Positions 1 through 7,889 of a stretch of DNA of 64,000 bases are shown here, piece by piece. Origin of the DNA: Thalassobius sp050633445 (lineage in GTDB: Bacteria > Pseudomonadota > Alphaproteobacteria > Rhodobacterales > Rhodobacteraceae); the NCBI GenBank assembly GCA_050633445.1, contig JBOEGN010000008.1, positions 1 through 64,000 on the forward strand. Direction: 5' to 3'. Each line of letters opens with the position of its first letter. Within the stretch, counting starts at the first letter, position 1. Both the position numbers and the translations under genes were made by a program. The notes under the pieces are model-generated. The model did not search any database. It was not told where the DNA came from and was given only the letters and a program-made list of their open reading frames with translations.

Positions 1-186
1 CCTGTCATTCGCGAACTGAAGCGGGTTAGCAAACCCGGTCGTCGTGTTTACATGGGCGTCAATGACATCCCCGTTGTCCGTCAGGGCCTGGGCGTGTCGA
101 TTGTCAGCACTCCGAAAGGTGTGATGTCGGACGCAAGCGCACGCTCCAACAATGTTGGCGGCGAAGTGCTCTGCACCGTCTTCTAA
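1..186 (+). CDS. rpsH: 30S ribosomal protein S8, C-terminal part (5' end outside window)
   Basis: The reading frame is open from the first base to TAA at 184-186 and encodes 61 residues. It carries the S8 C-terminal pattern: a 'VSTPKGVMSDASAR' segment followed by 'GGEVLCTVF', the usual end of the protein. S8 binds the central domain of 16S rRNA early in small-subunit assembly. It lies 11 bases before rplF, the normal spc-operon order, so it is co-transcribed with the genes that follow. Confidence 0.95.
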   Translation, partial: PVIRELKRVSKPGRRVYMGVNDIPVVRQGLGVSIVSTPKGVMSDASARSNNVGGEVLCTVF

Positions 187-197
187 GGAGGTCTGCA

Positions 198-731
198 ATG
201 TCTCGTATTGGTAAAAAACCGGTCGAGCTGCCCAGCGGCGTTTCCGCGTCGGTGTCCGGCCAGACCATCGAAGTTAAAGGCGCCAAGGCGTCGCAAAGCT
301 TCACCGCGTCCGACGACGTGACCATCTCGGTTGAGGACAACACTGTTGTCATCACACCGCGTGGCAAGTCCAAACGTGCGCGTCAGCAGTGGGGCATGTC
401 CCGCACCATGGTAGCCAACTTGGTTACTGGTGTGACGGCCGGCTTCAAAAAAGAGCTGGAAATCAACGGTGTTGGTTATCGGGCACAGGTTCAGGGCAGC
501 ACCCTGAAGCTGAACTTGGGTTACTCGCACGAAGTGAACTTCGAGATCCCGGAAGGCGTGACGGTCACTGCACCTAAGCCCACCGTGATTATTGTTGAAG
601 GTGATGACGCACAACTCGTCGGCCAGGTCGCGGCTAATATCCGCGAATGGCGCAAGCCCGAGCCCTATAAAGGCAAAGGTATCAAGTACAAAGACGAGTA
701 CATCTTCCGCAAAGAAGGCAAGAAGAAGTAA
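198..731 (+). CDS. rplF: 50S ribosomal protein L6
   Basis: This 177-residue protein begins 'MSRIGKKPVELPSGV', the standard L6 start, and ends with the L6 signature around residues 153-163 (PEPYKGKGIKY) and a lysine-rich tail. Length is normal for the family. L6 binds 23S rRNA near the sarcin-ricin loop. A good ribosome-binding site (AAGGAGG, about 186-192) precedes the ATG. It sits between rpsH and rplR in the conserved spc operon. Confidence 0.97.
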   Translation: MSRIGKKPVELPSGVSASVSGQTIEVKGAKASQSFTASDDVTISVEDNTVVITPRGKSKRARQQWGMSRTMVANLVTGVTAGFKKELEINGVGYRAQVQGSTLKLNLGYSHEVNFEIPEGVTVTAPKPTVIIVEGDDAQLVGQVAANIREWRKPEPYKGKGIKYKDEYIFRKEGKKK

Positions 732-742
732 GGACGAGCAAA

Positions 743-1102
743 ATGGCAAACAGCAAACGGACCCTGTTCCTGAAGCGCCGTCTGCGCGTTCGGAACAAGC
801 AGCGGAAAGTGAACGTAGGCAAGCTTCGCTTGTCGATTCACCGCTCGAACAAGAACATCAGCGCTCAGCTGATCGACGACGTCAAAGGCGTCACCCTGGC
901 ATCGGCCTCCTCGTTGGAGAAAGATCTGGGCGTGATCGGCACAAACAACGTCGAAGCAGCAACCAAGGTTGGTGCACTGATCGCAGAGCGAGCCAAGGCA
1001 GCCGGTGTCGAAGAATGTTACTTCGACCGTGGTGGCTTCCTGTTTCACGGCAAGGTGAAGGCTCTGGCCGACGCCGCGCGTGAAGGCGGTCTGAAGTTCT
1101 AA
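743..1102 (+). CDS. rplR: 50S ribosomal protein L18
   Basis: This 119-residue protein has the basic N-terminus and the 'LRLSIHRSNKNISAQLIDD' segment typical of L18, and ends with the usual 'GGFLFHGKVKALADAAREGG' region. L18 binds 5S rRNA together with L5. It starts 11 bases after rplF. The gap before rpsE is longer (about 118 bases) and contains strong hairpins, listed separately. Confidence 0.97.
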   Translation: MANSKRTLFLKRRLRVRNKQRKVNVGKLRLSIHRSNKNISAQLIDDVKGVTLASASSLEKDLGVIGTNNVEAATKVGALIAERAKAAGVEECYFDRGGFLFHGKVKALADAAREGGLKF

Positions 1103-1110
1103 GACCCTGT

Positions 1111-1165
1111 GGAGGGCGCCCGCCGCCCTCCCGATGATCCGGGGCCGGTCCATCTGATGGGCCGG
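1111..1165 (+). other. two stem-loops between rplR and rpsE
   Basis: The first hairpin pairs GGAGGGCG (1111-1118) with CGCCCTCC (1124-1131). The second pairs 1145-1153 with 1157-1165 through nine base pairs including one G-U, with a three-base loop. Neither is followed by a run of T, so they are not simple intrinsic terminators. They may mark an mRNA processing or pausing site between the two cistrons; that role is inference. Confidence 0.5.
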
Positions 1166-1220
1166 TCACCAGGATTGAGATTCATGGCGCAGCCGCGCCA
1201 CCATGAAAAGGACTGTCCAA

Positions 1221-1790
1221 ATGGCAGAACGTGATAACCGTCGGGGCCGTGGTCGCAAGCGCGAAGACGAAACCCCGGAATTTGCAGATCGCCTGGTTGC
1301 GATCAACCGCGTATCGAAAACCGTTAAAGGTGGTAAGCGCTTTGGCTTCGCCGCTCTGGTTGTCGTTGGCGATCAAAAAGGCCGTGTTGGCTTTGGCAAA
1401 GGTAAAGCGAAAGAGGTCCCCGAGGCCATTCGTAAAGCCACTGAACAAGCCAAGCGTCAGATGGTTCGTGTGCCTCTGAAAGAGGGCCGTACCCTGCACC
1501 ACGACATGGAAGGCCGTCACGGCGCCGGTAAAGTGGTCATGCGTACCGCTCCGGAAGGTACCGGGATCATCGCAGGTGGCCCAATGCGTGCCGTCTTCGA
1601 AATGCTGGGCATCAAGGACGTTGTGTCCAAGTCGATCGGCTCGCAGAACCCCTACAACATGATCCGCGCAACCATCGATGGCCTGACCAAAGAGTCCAGC
1701 CCCCGTTCGGTTGCTGCGCGTCGCGGTAAGAAAGTTGCTGACATCCTGCGCAAGGATGAAGTCGCTGCCCCCGCCGAAGCAGAAGCGTAA
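1221..1790 (+). CDS. rpsE: 30S ribosomal protein S5
   Basis: This 189-residue protein starts 'MAERDNRRGRGRKRE'; an in-frame ATG 18 bases earlier is open but would add a segment unlike S5, while AAAGGA at about 1206-1211 suits the later start. It has the double-stranded RNA-binding-like N-terminal domain with 'RVSKTVKGGKRFGFAALVVV' and the C-terminal domain including 'AIDGLTKESSPRSVAARRGK'-like sequence. S5 takes part in translational accuracy at the decoding centre. It is followed 12 bases later by rpmD. Confidence 0.96.
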   Translation: MAERDNRRGRGRKREDETPEFADRLVAINRVSKTVKGGKRFGFAALVVVGDQKGRVGFGKGKAKEVPEAIRKATEQAKRQMVRVPLKEGRTLHHDMEGRHGAGKVVMRTAPEGTGIIAGGPMRAVFEMLGIKDVVSKSIGSQNPYNMIRATIDGLTKESSPRSVAARRGKKVADILRKDEVAAPAEAEA

Positions 1791-1802
1791 GGAGAGCAGA
1801 TC

Positions 1803-1991
1803 ATGGCTAAAACCATCGTCGTTAAACAGATCGGTTCGCCGATCCGTCGCCCCGCCGTCCAGCGTCAGACCCTGATCGGTCTGGGCCTGAACAAGATGCA
1901 CAAGACCCGCGAACTGGAGGATACCCCTTCGATCCGTGGCATGGTTGCGAAAATCCCGCACCTGGTCGAAATCATCGAAGAGCGCGACTAA
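1803..1991 (+). CDS. rpmD: 50S ribosomal protein L30
   Basis: This 62-residue protein has the L30 layout: 'MAKTIVVKQIGSPIRR', then 'QTLIGLGLNKMHKTRELED' and 'GMVAKIPHLVEII'. Length is normal. A GGAGA ribosome-binding site lies at about 1791-1795. It is the last gene before a strong intrinsic terminator, so the first half of the operon may end here for part of the transcripts. Confidence 0.96.
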   Translation: MAKTIVVKQIGSPIRRPAVQRQTLIGLGLNKMHKTRELEDTPSIRGMVAKIPHLVEIIEERD

Positions 1992-2030
1992 GCGATCCTT
2001 CAGGGCCTCACCGCTCTGATAGAAAATTTG

Positions 2031-2067
2031 AAACACCCCGTTGTTAACAGCGGGGTGTTTCTTTTTG
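2031..2067 (+). terminator. intrinsic terminator after rpmD
   Basis: A perfect ten-base stem pairs AAACACCCCG (2031-2040) with CGGGGTGTTT (2051-2060), with three more pairs possible inside the loop, and is followed by CTTTTTG. This is a textbook intrinsic terminator, placed inside the spc operon between rpmD and rplO. Confidence 0.85.
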
Positions 2068-2190
2068 TACGTGGGGCTGATCTGCCGTTTGCCTATTAGT
2101 TATGCGGTATACGCATTCCGGGGTTTCCGCATTCGCGCTGGTTATGGCAATTTTGCTGCCGTATTCCGCGCCTAACGCAATTTTCTGAAT

Positions 2191-2328
2191 ATGGACCCCG
2201 TTATGGCTATCGCAACACACAGCGCCGCAGTGCTCGGCAAGACTGTCCGCACCTTCTTTGTTAAACTTTCGCAGGCAGTGACCAACCCCGCACCCTGCTG
2301 GGAAGAGTACCTGCGCCAGACCCGCTGA
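2191..2328 (+). CDS. small ORF of 45 codons between rpmD and rplO, unrecognised
   Basis: ATG at 2191 opens 45 codons ending at TGA 2326-2328. The product starts 'MDPVMAIATHSAAVLGK', has an amphipathic middle (TVRTFFVKLSQAV) and ends 'PAPCWEEYLRQTR'. A second in-frame ATG at 2203 would give 41 residues. No convincing ribosome-binding site lies before either start. The ORF stands between the rpmD terminator and another hairpin at 2363-2389, so it looks like its own transcription unit inside the ribosomal operon. I do not recognise the family; small arginine-rich proteins of this size are common in Rhodobacteraceae. It could also be chance. Confidence 0.45.
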   Translation: MDPVMAIATHSAAVLGKTVRTFFVKLSQAVTNPAPCWEEYLRQTR

Positions 2329-2362
2329 GCCTGTCTCGCGTCATTGTGATCTGTTCCCGCCC

Positions 2363-2397
2363 AAGCGCCTTGGCCCTGCCTGGGCGCTTTGCGTTTT
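2363..2397 (+). terminator. likely intrinsic terminator before rplO
   Basis: AAGCGCC (2363-2369) pairs with GGCGCTT (2383-2389), followed by TGCGTTTTC. It is weaker than the one after rpmD. If it acts, rplO and the genes downstream need their own promoter in 2400-2530 or rely on read-through. Confidence 0.55.
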
Positions 2398-2543
2398 CAA
2401 GCGGTGCGCATCTGCACGCTTGATTCATGGGTGGCAGGGCGATATACGCCCCCGGTGGCCATCCGGCCGCATAGAATCAATCAAGAAAAGCCGTGTTTGC
2501 CCACTCCGTCGCTGGAGGGCAGTTCCGGCAAAGGAGAAGCGAC

Positions 2544-3011
2544 ATGAAATTGCATGAACTGCGCGACAATGACGGCGCAACCAAAAAACGCACACGCGTT
2601 GGCCGTGGCCCGGGTTCGGGCAAAGGTAAAATGGGTGGCCGTGGTATCAAAGGTCAAAAATCGCGCTCGGGTGTGGCCATCAATGGCTACGAGGGCGGCC
2701 AGATGCCCCTGTACCAACGTCTGCCTAAGCGTGGCTTTAACAAGCCTAACCGTAAAGAATTCGCCGTTGTGAATCTGGGCCTGATCGCCAAGTTCATCGA
2801 AGCCGGCAAACTGGACGCCTCGGCCACCATCACCGAAGACGCCCTGATCGCTTCGGGCCTGATCCGTCGCAAGCTGGACGGCATCCGCGTTCTGGCCAAA
2901 GGCGAGATCGCAACTGCTGTTAACCTGGAAGTGACCGGTGCTTCGAAATCGGCCATCGAGGCCGTCGAAAAGGCCGGTGGTACGCTCAAGGTTGCGGCTG
3001 CCGCTGAATAA
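2544..3011 (+). CDS. rplO: 50S ribosomal protein L15
   Basis: The 155-residue protein starts 'MKLHELRDNDGATKKR', preceded by AAGGAG at 2531-2536; an upstream GTG in frame is not needed. It contains the glycine-rich N-terminal signature (GRGPGSGKGKMGGRGIKGQK) and the C-terminal L15 domain ending in 'GGTLKVAAAAE'. L15 binds 23S rRNA late in large-subunit assembly. It precedes secY as in nearly all bacteria. Confidence 0.96.
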   Translation: MKLHELRDNDGATKKRTRVGRGPGSGKGKMGGRGIKGQKSRSGVAINGYEGGQMPLYQRLPKRGFNKPNRKEFAVVNLGLIAKFIEAGKLDASATITEDALIASGLIRRKLDGIRVLAKGEIATAVNLEVTGASKSAIEAVEKAGGTLKVAAAAE

Positions 3012-3062
3012 CGGGTTGTGAGCGGCGACGAGGCCGCTTAGATACAACTTAGTTTTCCTAAG

Positions 3063-3099
3063 AACGCCGCCCGAGCTGGAAAACGCTCTGGGCGGCGTT
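3063..3099 (+). other. stem-loop between rplO and secY
   Basis: AACGCCGCCC (3063-3072) pairs perfectly with GGGCGGCGTT (3090-3099) around a 17-base loop. No T-run follows, so full termination is unlikely. The position just before secY suggests an effect on mRNA stability or on the level of SecY relative to ribosomal proteins; this is inference. Confidence 0.5.
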
Positions 3100-3120
3100 G
3101 CCACATAAGAGAGACCGAAT

Positions 3121-4482
3121 ATGGTATCTGCAGTCGAACAAATGGCCGCGAACACCAGCTGGGGACAGCTGGCCAAGGCGTCGGACCTTCGCAGCCGCAT
3201 CCTGTTCACCATCATGCTTTTGATCGTGTGCCGTGTCGGGACGTTTATCCCGGTGCCTGGCATCGACGGCATCGCGTTGCGTGATTTCATGGAAGGCGCG
3301 GCCGCTGGTCTGGGCGGCATCCTGTCGATGTTCACCGGCGGCGCGCTGGGACGGATGGGGATTTTTGCGCTGGGGATCATGCCGTATATTTCGGCCTCGA
3401 TCATCGTGCAGCTTCTGACGGCCATGGTGCCCTCGCTGGAGCAGCTGAAGAAAGAGGGCGACGCCGGTCGCAAGAAGATCAACCAGTACACGCGCTATGG
3501 TACCGTTCTGCTGGCCACGATGCAGGCCTATGGTCTGGCCGTGTCGCTGGAGGCAGGCGAGCTGGTCACCGATCCGGGTCTCTATTTCCGCGTCTCCTGC
3601 GTGATTACGCTGGTGGGCGGCACCATGTTCATGATGTGGCTGGGGGATCAGATCACCAGCCGCGGCATTGGCAACGGTATCTCTCTGATCATCTTCGTCG
3701 GCATTATCGCCGAGGTTCCCGCAGCGCTGGCCCAATTCCTGAGCCAAGGCCGTTCGGGCGCCATCAGCCCCGCCGTGATCATCGGTGTGTTCGTGATGGT
3801 GGTCGCCGTAATTGCCTTTGTGGTCTTTATGGAGCGCGCCCTGCGCAAGATTAACATCCAATATCCCCGCCGTCAGGTTGGGATGAAGGTCTATGACGGC
3901 GGGTCGTCGCACCTGCCGATCAAGGTGAACCCCGCAGGCGTGATCCCGGCAATCTTTGCCAGCTCGTTGTTGCTGCTGCCGACCACGATCAGCACTTTCT
4001 CGGGGTCCCAAACCGGCCCGGTCATGTCGACTCTGCTGGCCTATTTCGGGCCCGGACAGCCGCTGTACCTGCTGTTCTTTGTCGCGATGATCGTGTTCTT
4101 TGCCTATTTCTATACGTTCAATGTTTCGTTCAAGCCGGACGAAGTGGCGGATAACCTGAAGAACCAGAACGGCTTTGTTCCTGGCATTCGTCCCGGTAAG
4201 AAAACCGCCGAGTATCTGGAATACGTGGCCGTTCGCGTCCTGGTGCTGGGCTCTGGGTATCTGGCTGCGGTTTGTCTGCTGCCCGAGATTCTGCGTAGCC
4301 AACTGTCGATCCCCTTCTATTTTGGCGGCACGTCGGTCTTGATCGTCGTTTCGGTCACCATGGACACGATCCAACAGGTTCAAAGCCATCTGCTGGCGCA
4401 CCAGTACGAAGGTCTGATTGAGAAGTCGCAGCTACGCGGCAAAGGTAAGAAACGCGCACGCAAGGGACCATCACGTCGATGA
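3121..4482 (+). CDS. secY: protein translocase subunit SecY
   Basis: This 453-residue inner-membrane protein has the ten hydrophobic segments of SecY. It forms the channel of the SecYEG translocon that exports and inserts proteins. Visible signatures include 'IMPYISASIIVQLLT' near residue 90, the plug-region sequence 'VPGIDG' near residue 40, and the cytoplasmic 'NPAGVIPAIFASSLL' loop-helix near residue 265. The C-terminus is lysine/arginine-rich. The stop codon overlaps the adk start (ATGA at 4479-4482), so the two are translationally coupled. Confidence 0.97.
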   Translation: MVSAVEQMAANTSWGQLAKASDLRSRILFTIMLLIVCRVGTFIPVPGIDGIALRDFMEGAAAGLGGILSMFTGGALGRMGIFALGIMPYISASIIVQLLTAMVPSLEQLKKEGDAGRKKINQYTRYGTVLLATMQAYGLAVSLEAGELVTDPGLYFRVSCVITLVGGTMFMMWLGDQITSRGIGNGISLIIFVGIIAEVPAALAQFLSQGRSGAISPAVIIGVFVMVVAVIAFVVFMERALRKINIQYPRRQVGMKVYDGGSSHLPIKVNPAGVIPAIFASSLLLLPTTISTFSGSQTGPVMSTLLAYFGPGQPLYLLFFVAMIVFFAYFYTFNVSFKPDEVADNLKNQNGFVPGIRPGKKTAEYLEYVAVRVLVLGSGYLAAVCLLPEILRSQLSIPFYFGGTSVLIVVSVTMDTIQQVQSHLLAHQYEGLIEKSQLRGKGKKRARKGPSRR

Positions 4483-5054
4483 ATATTATTCTGCTTGGAC
4501 CGCCAGGAGCGGGCAAAGGAACTCAGGCCGGCCATCTGGTTGAGACACGTAATATGATCCAGCTGAGCACCGGCGATATGCTGCGCGAAGCCAAGGCCAG
4601 CGGCTCGGAGATGGGCAAACGCGTGGCCGCGGTCATGGACAGCGGTGGCCTGGTCACCGACGAGATCGTGATCGGCCTAATCCGCGAAAAACTGGAAGGC
4701 GACAAAAAGGGCGGCTTCATCTTTGACGGCTTCCCCCGCACGCTGGCCCAGGCCGATGCGCTGGGTGAGTTGCTGGCTGAGAAGGGCGAGACCCTGGACG
4801 CCGTGATCGAGATGCAGGTCGAGGACGAAGTTCTGGTCAAGCGTATCGTCAACCGCGCCGCCGAAGCTGTCGCCGCAGGCGGCACCGCGCGTGCAGACGA
4901 TAACGAAGAAAGCGTCAAAGTGCGTCTGATGGCCTATTACAAACAGACCGCGCCGCTGATTGGCTACTACCACGCCAAGGGCAACCTGTCCTCAATTGAC
5001 GGACTGGGCGCGATCGAAGAGGTCCAGACCGCAATCGCCGCGATTCTGGACTAA
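4479..5054 (+). CDS. adk: adenylate kinase, short-LID form
   Basis: This 191-residue enzyme interconverts ATP + AMP and 2 ADP. The P-loop GPPGAGKG is at residues 7-14, the AMP-site segment 'LSTGDMLR' near residue 30, and DGFPRT near residue 83. The LID is the short kind without zinc-binding cysteines, as usual in alphaproteobacteria. It overlaps secY by four bases. A terminator follows, so it closes the spc transcript. Confidence 0.96.
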   Translation: MNIILLGPPGAGKGTQAGHLVETRNMIQLSTGDMLREAKASGSEMGKRVAAVMDSGGLVTDEIVIGLIREKLEGDKKGGFIFDGFPRTLAQADALGELLAEKGETLDAVIEMQVEDEVLVKRIVNRAAEAVAAGGTARADDNEESVKVRLMAYYKQTAPLIGYYHAKGNLSSIDGLGAIEEVQTAIAAILD

Positions 5055-5072
5055 ACAAGCTGCGAATAGGGA

Positions 5073-5097
5073 AGGGGGCTTGACGGCCCTCTTTTTT
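5073..5097 (+). terminator. intrinsic terminator after adk
   Basis: AGGGGGCT (5073-5080) pairs with GGCCCTCT (5085-5092) with two G-U pairs and a TGAC loop, running into TTTTTT. This separates the spc transcript from the alpha operon that starts with rpsM. Confidence 0.8.
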
Positions 5098-5181
5098 CCT
5101 CATACCCAGCGCTAACTCTGTTTTTAGAGCGATTCTCGGTGCGCGTAAGTGCCGGCAATCACATCACCTGGATCAGCTGAG

Positions 5182-5205
5182 GCCCGGCGGGAAATTCGTC
5201 GGGCT
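5182..5205 (+). other. stem-loop in the rpsM leader
   Basis: GCCCGGCG and CGTCGGGC pair around GGAAATTC-like sequence about 60 bases upstream of the rpsM start. In many bacteria the alpha operon is autoregulated through a leader structure bound by a ribosomal protein (S4 in E. coli); rpsD is absent from this operon here. Whether this hairpin is regulatory is not shown by the sequence alone. Confidence 0.3.
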
Positions 5206-5262
5206 TACGTTGTGAAAAAAGGTTCTGGAGCTACGGAACCGCAACGAAAAGGAAAGTGACAC

Positions 5263-5631
5263 GTGGCACGTATCGCCGGCGTAAACATCCCCACTGCAAA
5301 GCGGGTCCCCATCGCCCTCACCTACATCACCGGTATCGGCCCTGCATCGGCCAAAGCCATCTGCGAAGCTGTGAACATCGATCTGACTCGTCGTGTGAAC
5401 GAACTGTCGGACGCCGAAGTTCTGTCCATCCGCGAGCACATCGACGCCAACTACTCGGTCGAAGGTGACCTGCGCCGTGAAGTGCAGATGAACATCAAGC
5501 GCCTGATGGACCTGGGTTGCTATCGCGGCCTGCGTCACCGTCGCGGCCTTCCCGTGCGCGGTCAGCGTACCAGCACCAACGCTCGCACTCGCAAAGGCCC
5601 CGCAAAGGCCATTGCCGGTAAGAAGAAGTAA
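5263..5631 (+). CDS. rpsM: 30S ribosomal protein S13
   Basis: This 122-residue protein starts at GTG (5263), preceded by AAAGGAAAG, with the universal S13 start 'ARIAGVNIPTAKRVPIAL' after the initiator. It has the helix-two turns-helix 'LTYITGIGPASAKAI' and the basic C-terminus 'GQRTSTNARTRKGPAKAI'. S13 contacts the P-site tRNA and the large subunit in bridge B1. It is the first gene of the alpha operon, followed by rpsK. Confidence 0.97.
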   Translation: MARIAGVNIPTAKRVPIALTYITGIGPASAKAICEAVNIDLTRRVNELSDAEVLSIREHIDANYSVEGDLRREVQMNIKRLMDLGCYRGLRHRRGLPVRGQRTSTNARTRKGPAKAIAGKKK

Positions 5632-5646
5632 GGGAGGTAGCAACCA

Positions 5647-6039
5647 ATGGCACGTGATACCCGTCGTGTAGGCAAGAAAAAGGCCTCCAAGAATATCGCA
5701 TCTGGCGTCGCACATGTGAACTCCAGCTTCAACAACACCAAGATCCTGATCTCTGACGTGCAGGGCAACGCCATTTCGTGGTCGTCTGCTGGCACTATGG
5801 GCTTCAAAGGGTCGCGCAAATCCACTCCGTATGCCGCTCAGATGGCTGCAGAGGACGCGGGCAAAAAAGCCCAGGATCACGGCGTGAAAACCCTGGAAGT
5901 CGAAGTTCAGGGCCCCGGTTCGGGCCGTGAATCGGCTCTGCGCGCACTGGCCGCAATCGGTTTCAACATCACCTCGATCCGTGATGTGACCCCGATCGCA
6001 CACAATGGCTGCCGCCCGCCGAAACGCCGCCGGGTCTAA
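5647..6039 (+). CDS. rpsK: 30S ribosomal protein S11
   Basis: This 130-residue protein shows the S11 core: 'GVAHVNSSFNNTKILISD', 'GNAISWSSAGTMGFKGSRKS' and the C-terminal 'DVTPIAHNGCRPPKRRRV'. S11 lies in the platform of the small subunit near the mRNA exit. A GGGAGG ribosome-binding site is at about 5632-5637. rpoA follows after about 110 bases. Confidence 0.97.
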   Translation: MARDTRRVGKKKASKNIASGVAHVNSSFNNTKILISDVQGNAISWSSAGTMGFKGSRKSTPYAAQMAAEDAGKKAQDHGVKTLEVEVQGPGSGRESALRALAAIGFNITSIRDVTPIAHNGCRPPKRRRV

Positions 6040-6150
6040 TCCGACAGTACTGATTTGGGGCTGTGCAGGCGCACGGCCCCATTCCGTCATTTTGAAACCT
6101 CGGGCGTTTTGCTCTTCGGACATGGGAGCAAGACAGGAATGGAGGGACGC

Positions 6151-7167
6151 ATGATCCATAAGAATTGGGCAGAGTTGATCAAACCGACTCAGCTGGAGGT
6201 CAAACCCGGCAACGATCCGTCGCGTCAGGCGACCGTTGTTGCAGAGCCTCTGGAACGTGGCTTTGGTCTGACCATGGGCAACGCGCTGCGTCGCGTGCTG
6301 ATGAGCTCGCTGCAAGGTGCGGCCATCACCAGCGTTCAGATCGACAACGTTCTGCACGAGTTTTCCAGCGTGGCCGGTGTGCGTGAAGACGTCACCGACA
6401 TCATCCTGAACCTGAAGGGCGTCGCCCTGCGCATGGAAGTCGAAGGCCCCAAGCGCCTGTCGATTTCGGCAAAAGGTCCGGGTGCCGTTACGGCTGGTGA
6501 CATCAGCGACAGCGCTGGCATCGAAATCCTGAACAAGGAACACGTGATCTGTCACCTGGATGACGGCGCGGACCTGTACATGGAGCTGACCGTCAACACC
6601 GGTAAAGGCTATGTCGCGGCTGACAAGAACAAGCCCGAAGACGCCCCCATCGGTCTGATCCCGATCGACGCGATCTATTCGCCGGTCAAAAAGGTGTCGT
6701 ATGACGTGCAGCCCACCCGCGAGGGCCAGGTGCTGGACTATGACAAACTGACACTGAAGATCGACACCGATGGCTCGATCTCGCCTGACGATGCAGTGGC
6801 CTATGCCGCGCGCATTCTGCAGGATCAGCTTTCGATCTTCGTCAACTTCGACGAACCCGAAGCTGCTGGCCGTCAGGACGAAGACGATGGTCTGGAGTTC
6901 AACCCGCTGCTGCTGAAGAAAGTGGACGAGTTGGAACTATCGGTCCGTTCGGCAAACTGCCTGAAGAACGACAACATCGTTTACATCGGCGATCTGATCC
7001 AGAAAACCGAAGCGGAAATGCTGCGCACCCCGAACTTCGGCCGCAAATCTTTGAACGAGATCAAAGAAGTGCTGTCGGGCATGGGTCTGCATCTGGGCAT
7101 GGACGTCGAGGACTGGCCGCCGGACAACATCGAAGATCTGGCCAAGAAGTTCGAAGACAGCTTCTAA
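6151..7167 (+). CDS. rpoA: RNA polymerase alpha subunit
   Basis: This 338-residue protein assembles RNA polymerase and contacts promoter DNA and activators. The start 'MIHKNWAELIKPTQLEV' is the usual alphaproteobacterial one, preceded by GGAGGGACGC; the frame is open upstream but without family sequence. The N-terminal dimerisation domain covers about residues 1-235, with 'ERGFGLTMGNALRRVLMSS' near residue 40. The C-terminal domain (about 250-325) has 'LELSVRSANCLKN' and 'FGRKSLNEIKEVL'. Confidence 0.97.
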   Translation: MIHKNWAELIKPTQLEVKPGNDPSRQATVVAEPLERGFGLTMGNALRRVLMSSLQGAAITSVQIDNVLHEFSSVAGVREDVTDIILNLKGVALRMEVEGPKRLSISAKGPGAVTAGDISDSAGIEILNKEHVICHLDDGADLYMELTVNTGKGYVAADKNKPEDAPIGLIPIDAIYSPVKKVSYDVQPTREGQVLDYDKLTLKIDTDGSISPDDAVAYAARILQDQLSIFVNFDEPEAAGRQDEDDGLEFNPLLLKKVDELELSVRSANCLKNDNIVYIGDLIQKTEAEMLRTPNFGRKSLNEIKEVLSGMGLHLGMDVEDWPPDNIEDLAKKFEDSF

Positions 7168-7173
7168 GGAATA

Positions 7174-7198
7174 TGGGGTGGGCCAGTGGCCCGCCCCA
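7174..7198 (+). other. stem-loop between rpoA and rplQ
   Basis: TGGGGTGGGCC (7174-7184) pairs with GGCCCGCCCCA (7188-7198) with a three-base loop and one G-T mismatch pair. No T-run follows. Like the hairpins elsewhere in this operon it may protect or process the message. Confidence 0.5.
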
Positions 7199-7303
7199 AC
7201 AATGCCCGCGCTGGCGGGGAATATCTGGGCGCAAGCCCCAAGGAGAGCCGGTGACACGCATCGCCGGACGGACAAAGCAAAACGCAAGATTAGGAGATAG
7301 AAA

Positions 7304-7732
7304 ATGCGTCACGCACGTGGTTACCGCCGCCTGAACCGTACTCATGAGCACCGTAAGGCCCTGTTCTCGAACATGGCTGGTTCGCTGATTGAGCACGAGC
7401 AAATCAAAACAACCCTGCCCAAAGCCAAAGAACTGCGCCCGATCATTGAAAAACTGATCACTCTGGGCAAACGTGGCGATCTGCACGCCCGTCGTCAGGC
7501 CGCCGCTCAGTTGAAGCAGGACAAAGATGTTGCCAAGCTTTTCGAAGTTCTGGGCCCGCGCTACAAAGAGCGCCAGGGTGGCTATGTCCGCGTTCTGAAA
7601 GCAGGCTTCCGCTATGGTGACATGGCCCCGATGGCCATCATCGAATTCGTCGACCGCGACACTTCGGCCAAAGGCGCCTCGGACAAGGCCCGCCTGGACG
7701 CTGAAGAAGTAGCAGCCGACGCAGAAGATTAA
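7304..7732 (+). CDS. rplQ: 50S ribosomal protein L17
   Basis: This 142-residue protein begins 'MRHARGYRRLNRTHEHR', with the L17 segments 'LFSNMAGSLIEHEQIKTTLP' and 'GGYVRVLKAGFRYGDMAPMA'. An acidic/alanine-rich tail of about 20 residues follows the family core, common in this group. It is the last gene of the alpha operon and is followed by a strong terminator. Confidence 0.97.
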   Translation: MRHARGYRRLNRTHEHRKALFSNMAGSLIEHEQIKTTLPKAKELRPIIEKLITLGKRGDLHARRQAAAQLKQDKDVAKLFEVLGPRYKERQGGYVRVLKAGFRYGDMAPMAIIEFVDRDTSAKGASDKARLDAEEVAADAED

Positions 7733-7760
7733 GAATTTCCGGGCAGCTGCCTGGTTCTTG

Positions 7761-7790
7761 GCCCCGCTCATTGTCGAGCGGGGCTTTTTG
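7761..7790 (+). terminator. intrinsic terminator after rplQ
   Basis: GCCCCGCTC (7761-7769) pairs with GAGCGGGGC (7776-7784), followed by TTTTTG. It ends the alpha operon. Confidence 0.9.
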
Positions 7791-7889
7791 CGTTCCAGGG
7801 GGTCGCGTCAGCGAATTCGCAGTTGACGTTAGGGGACATGTAACGAAACTGCGCCCGCGAACTGGACCGAACCAAAGAGGATTCATATC

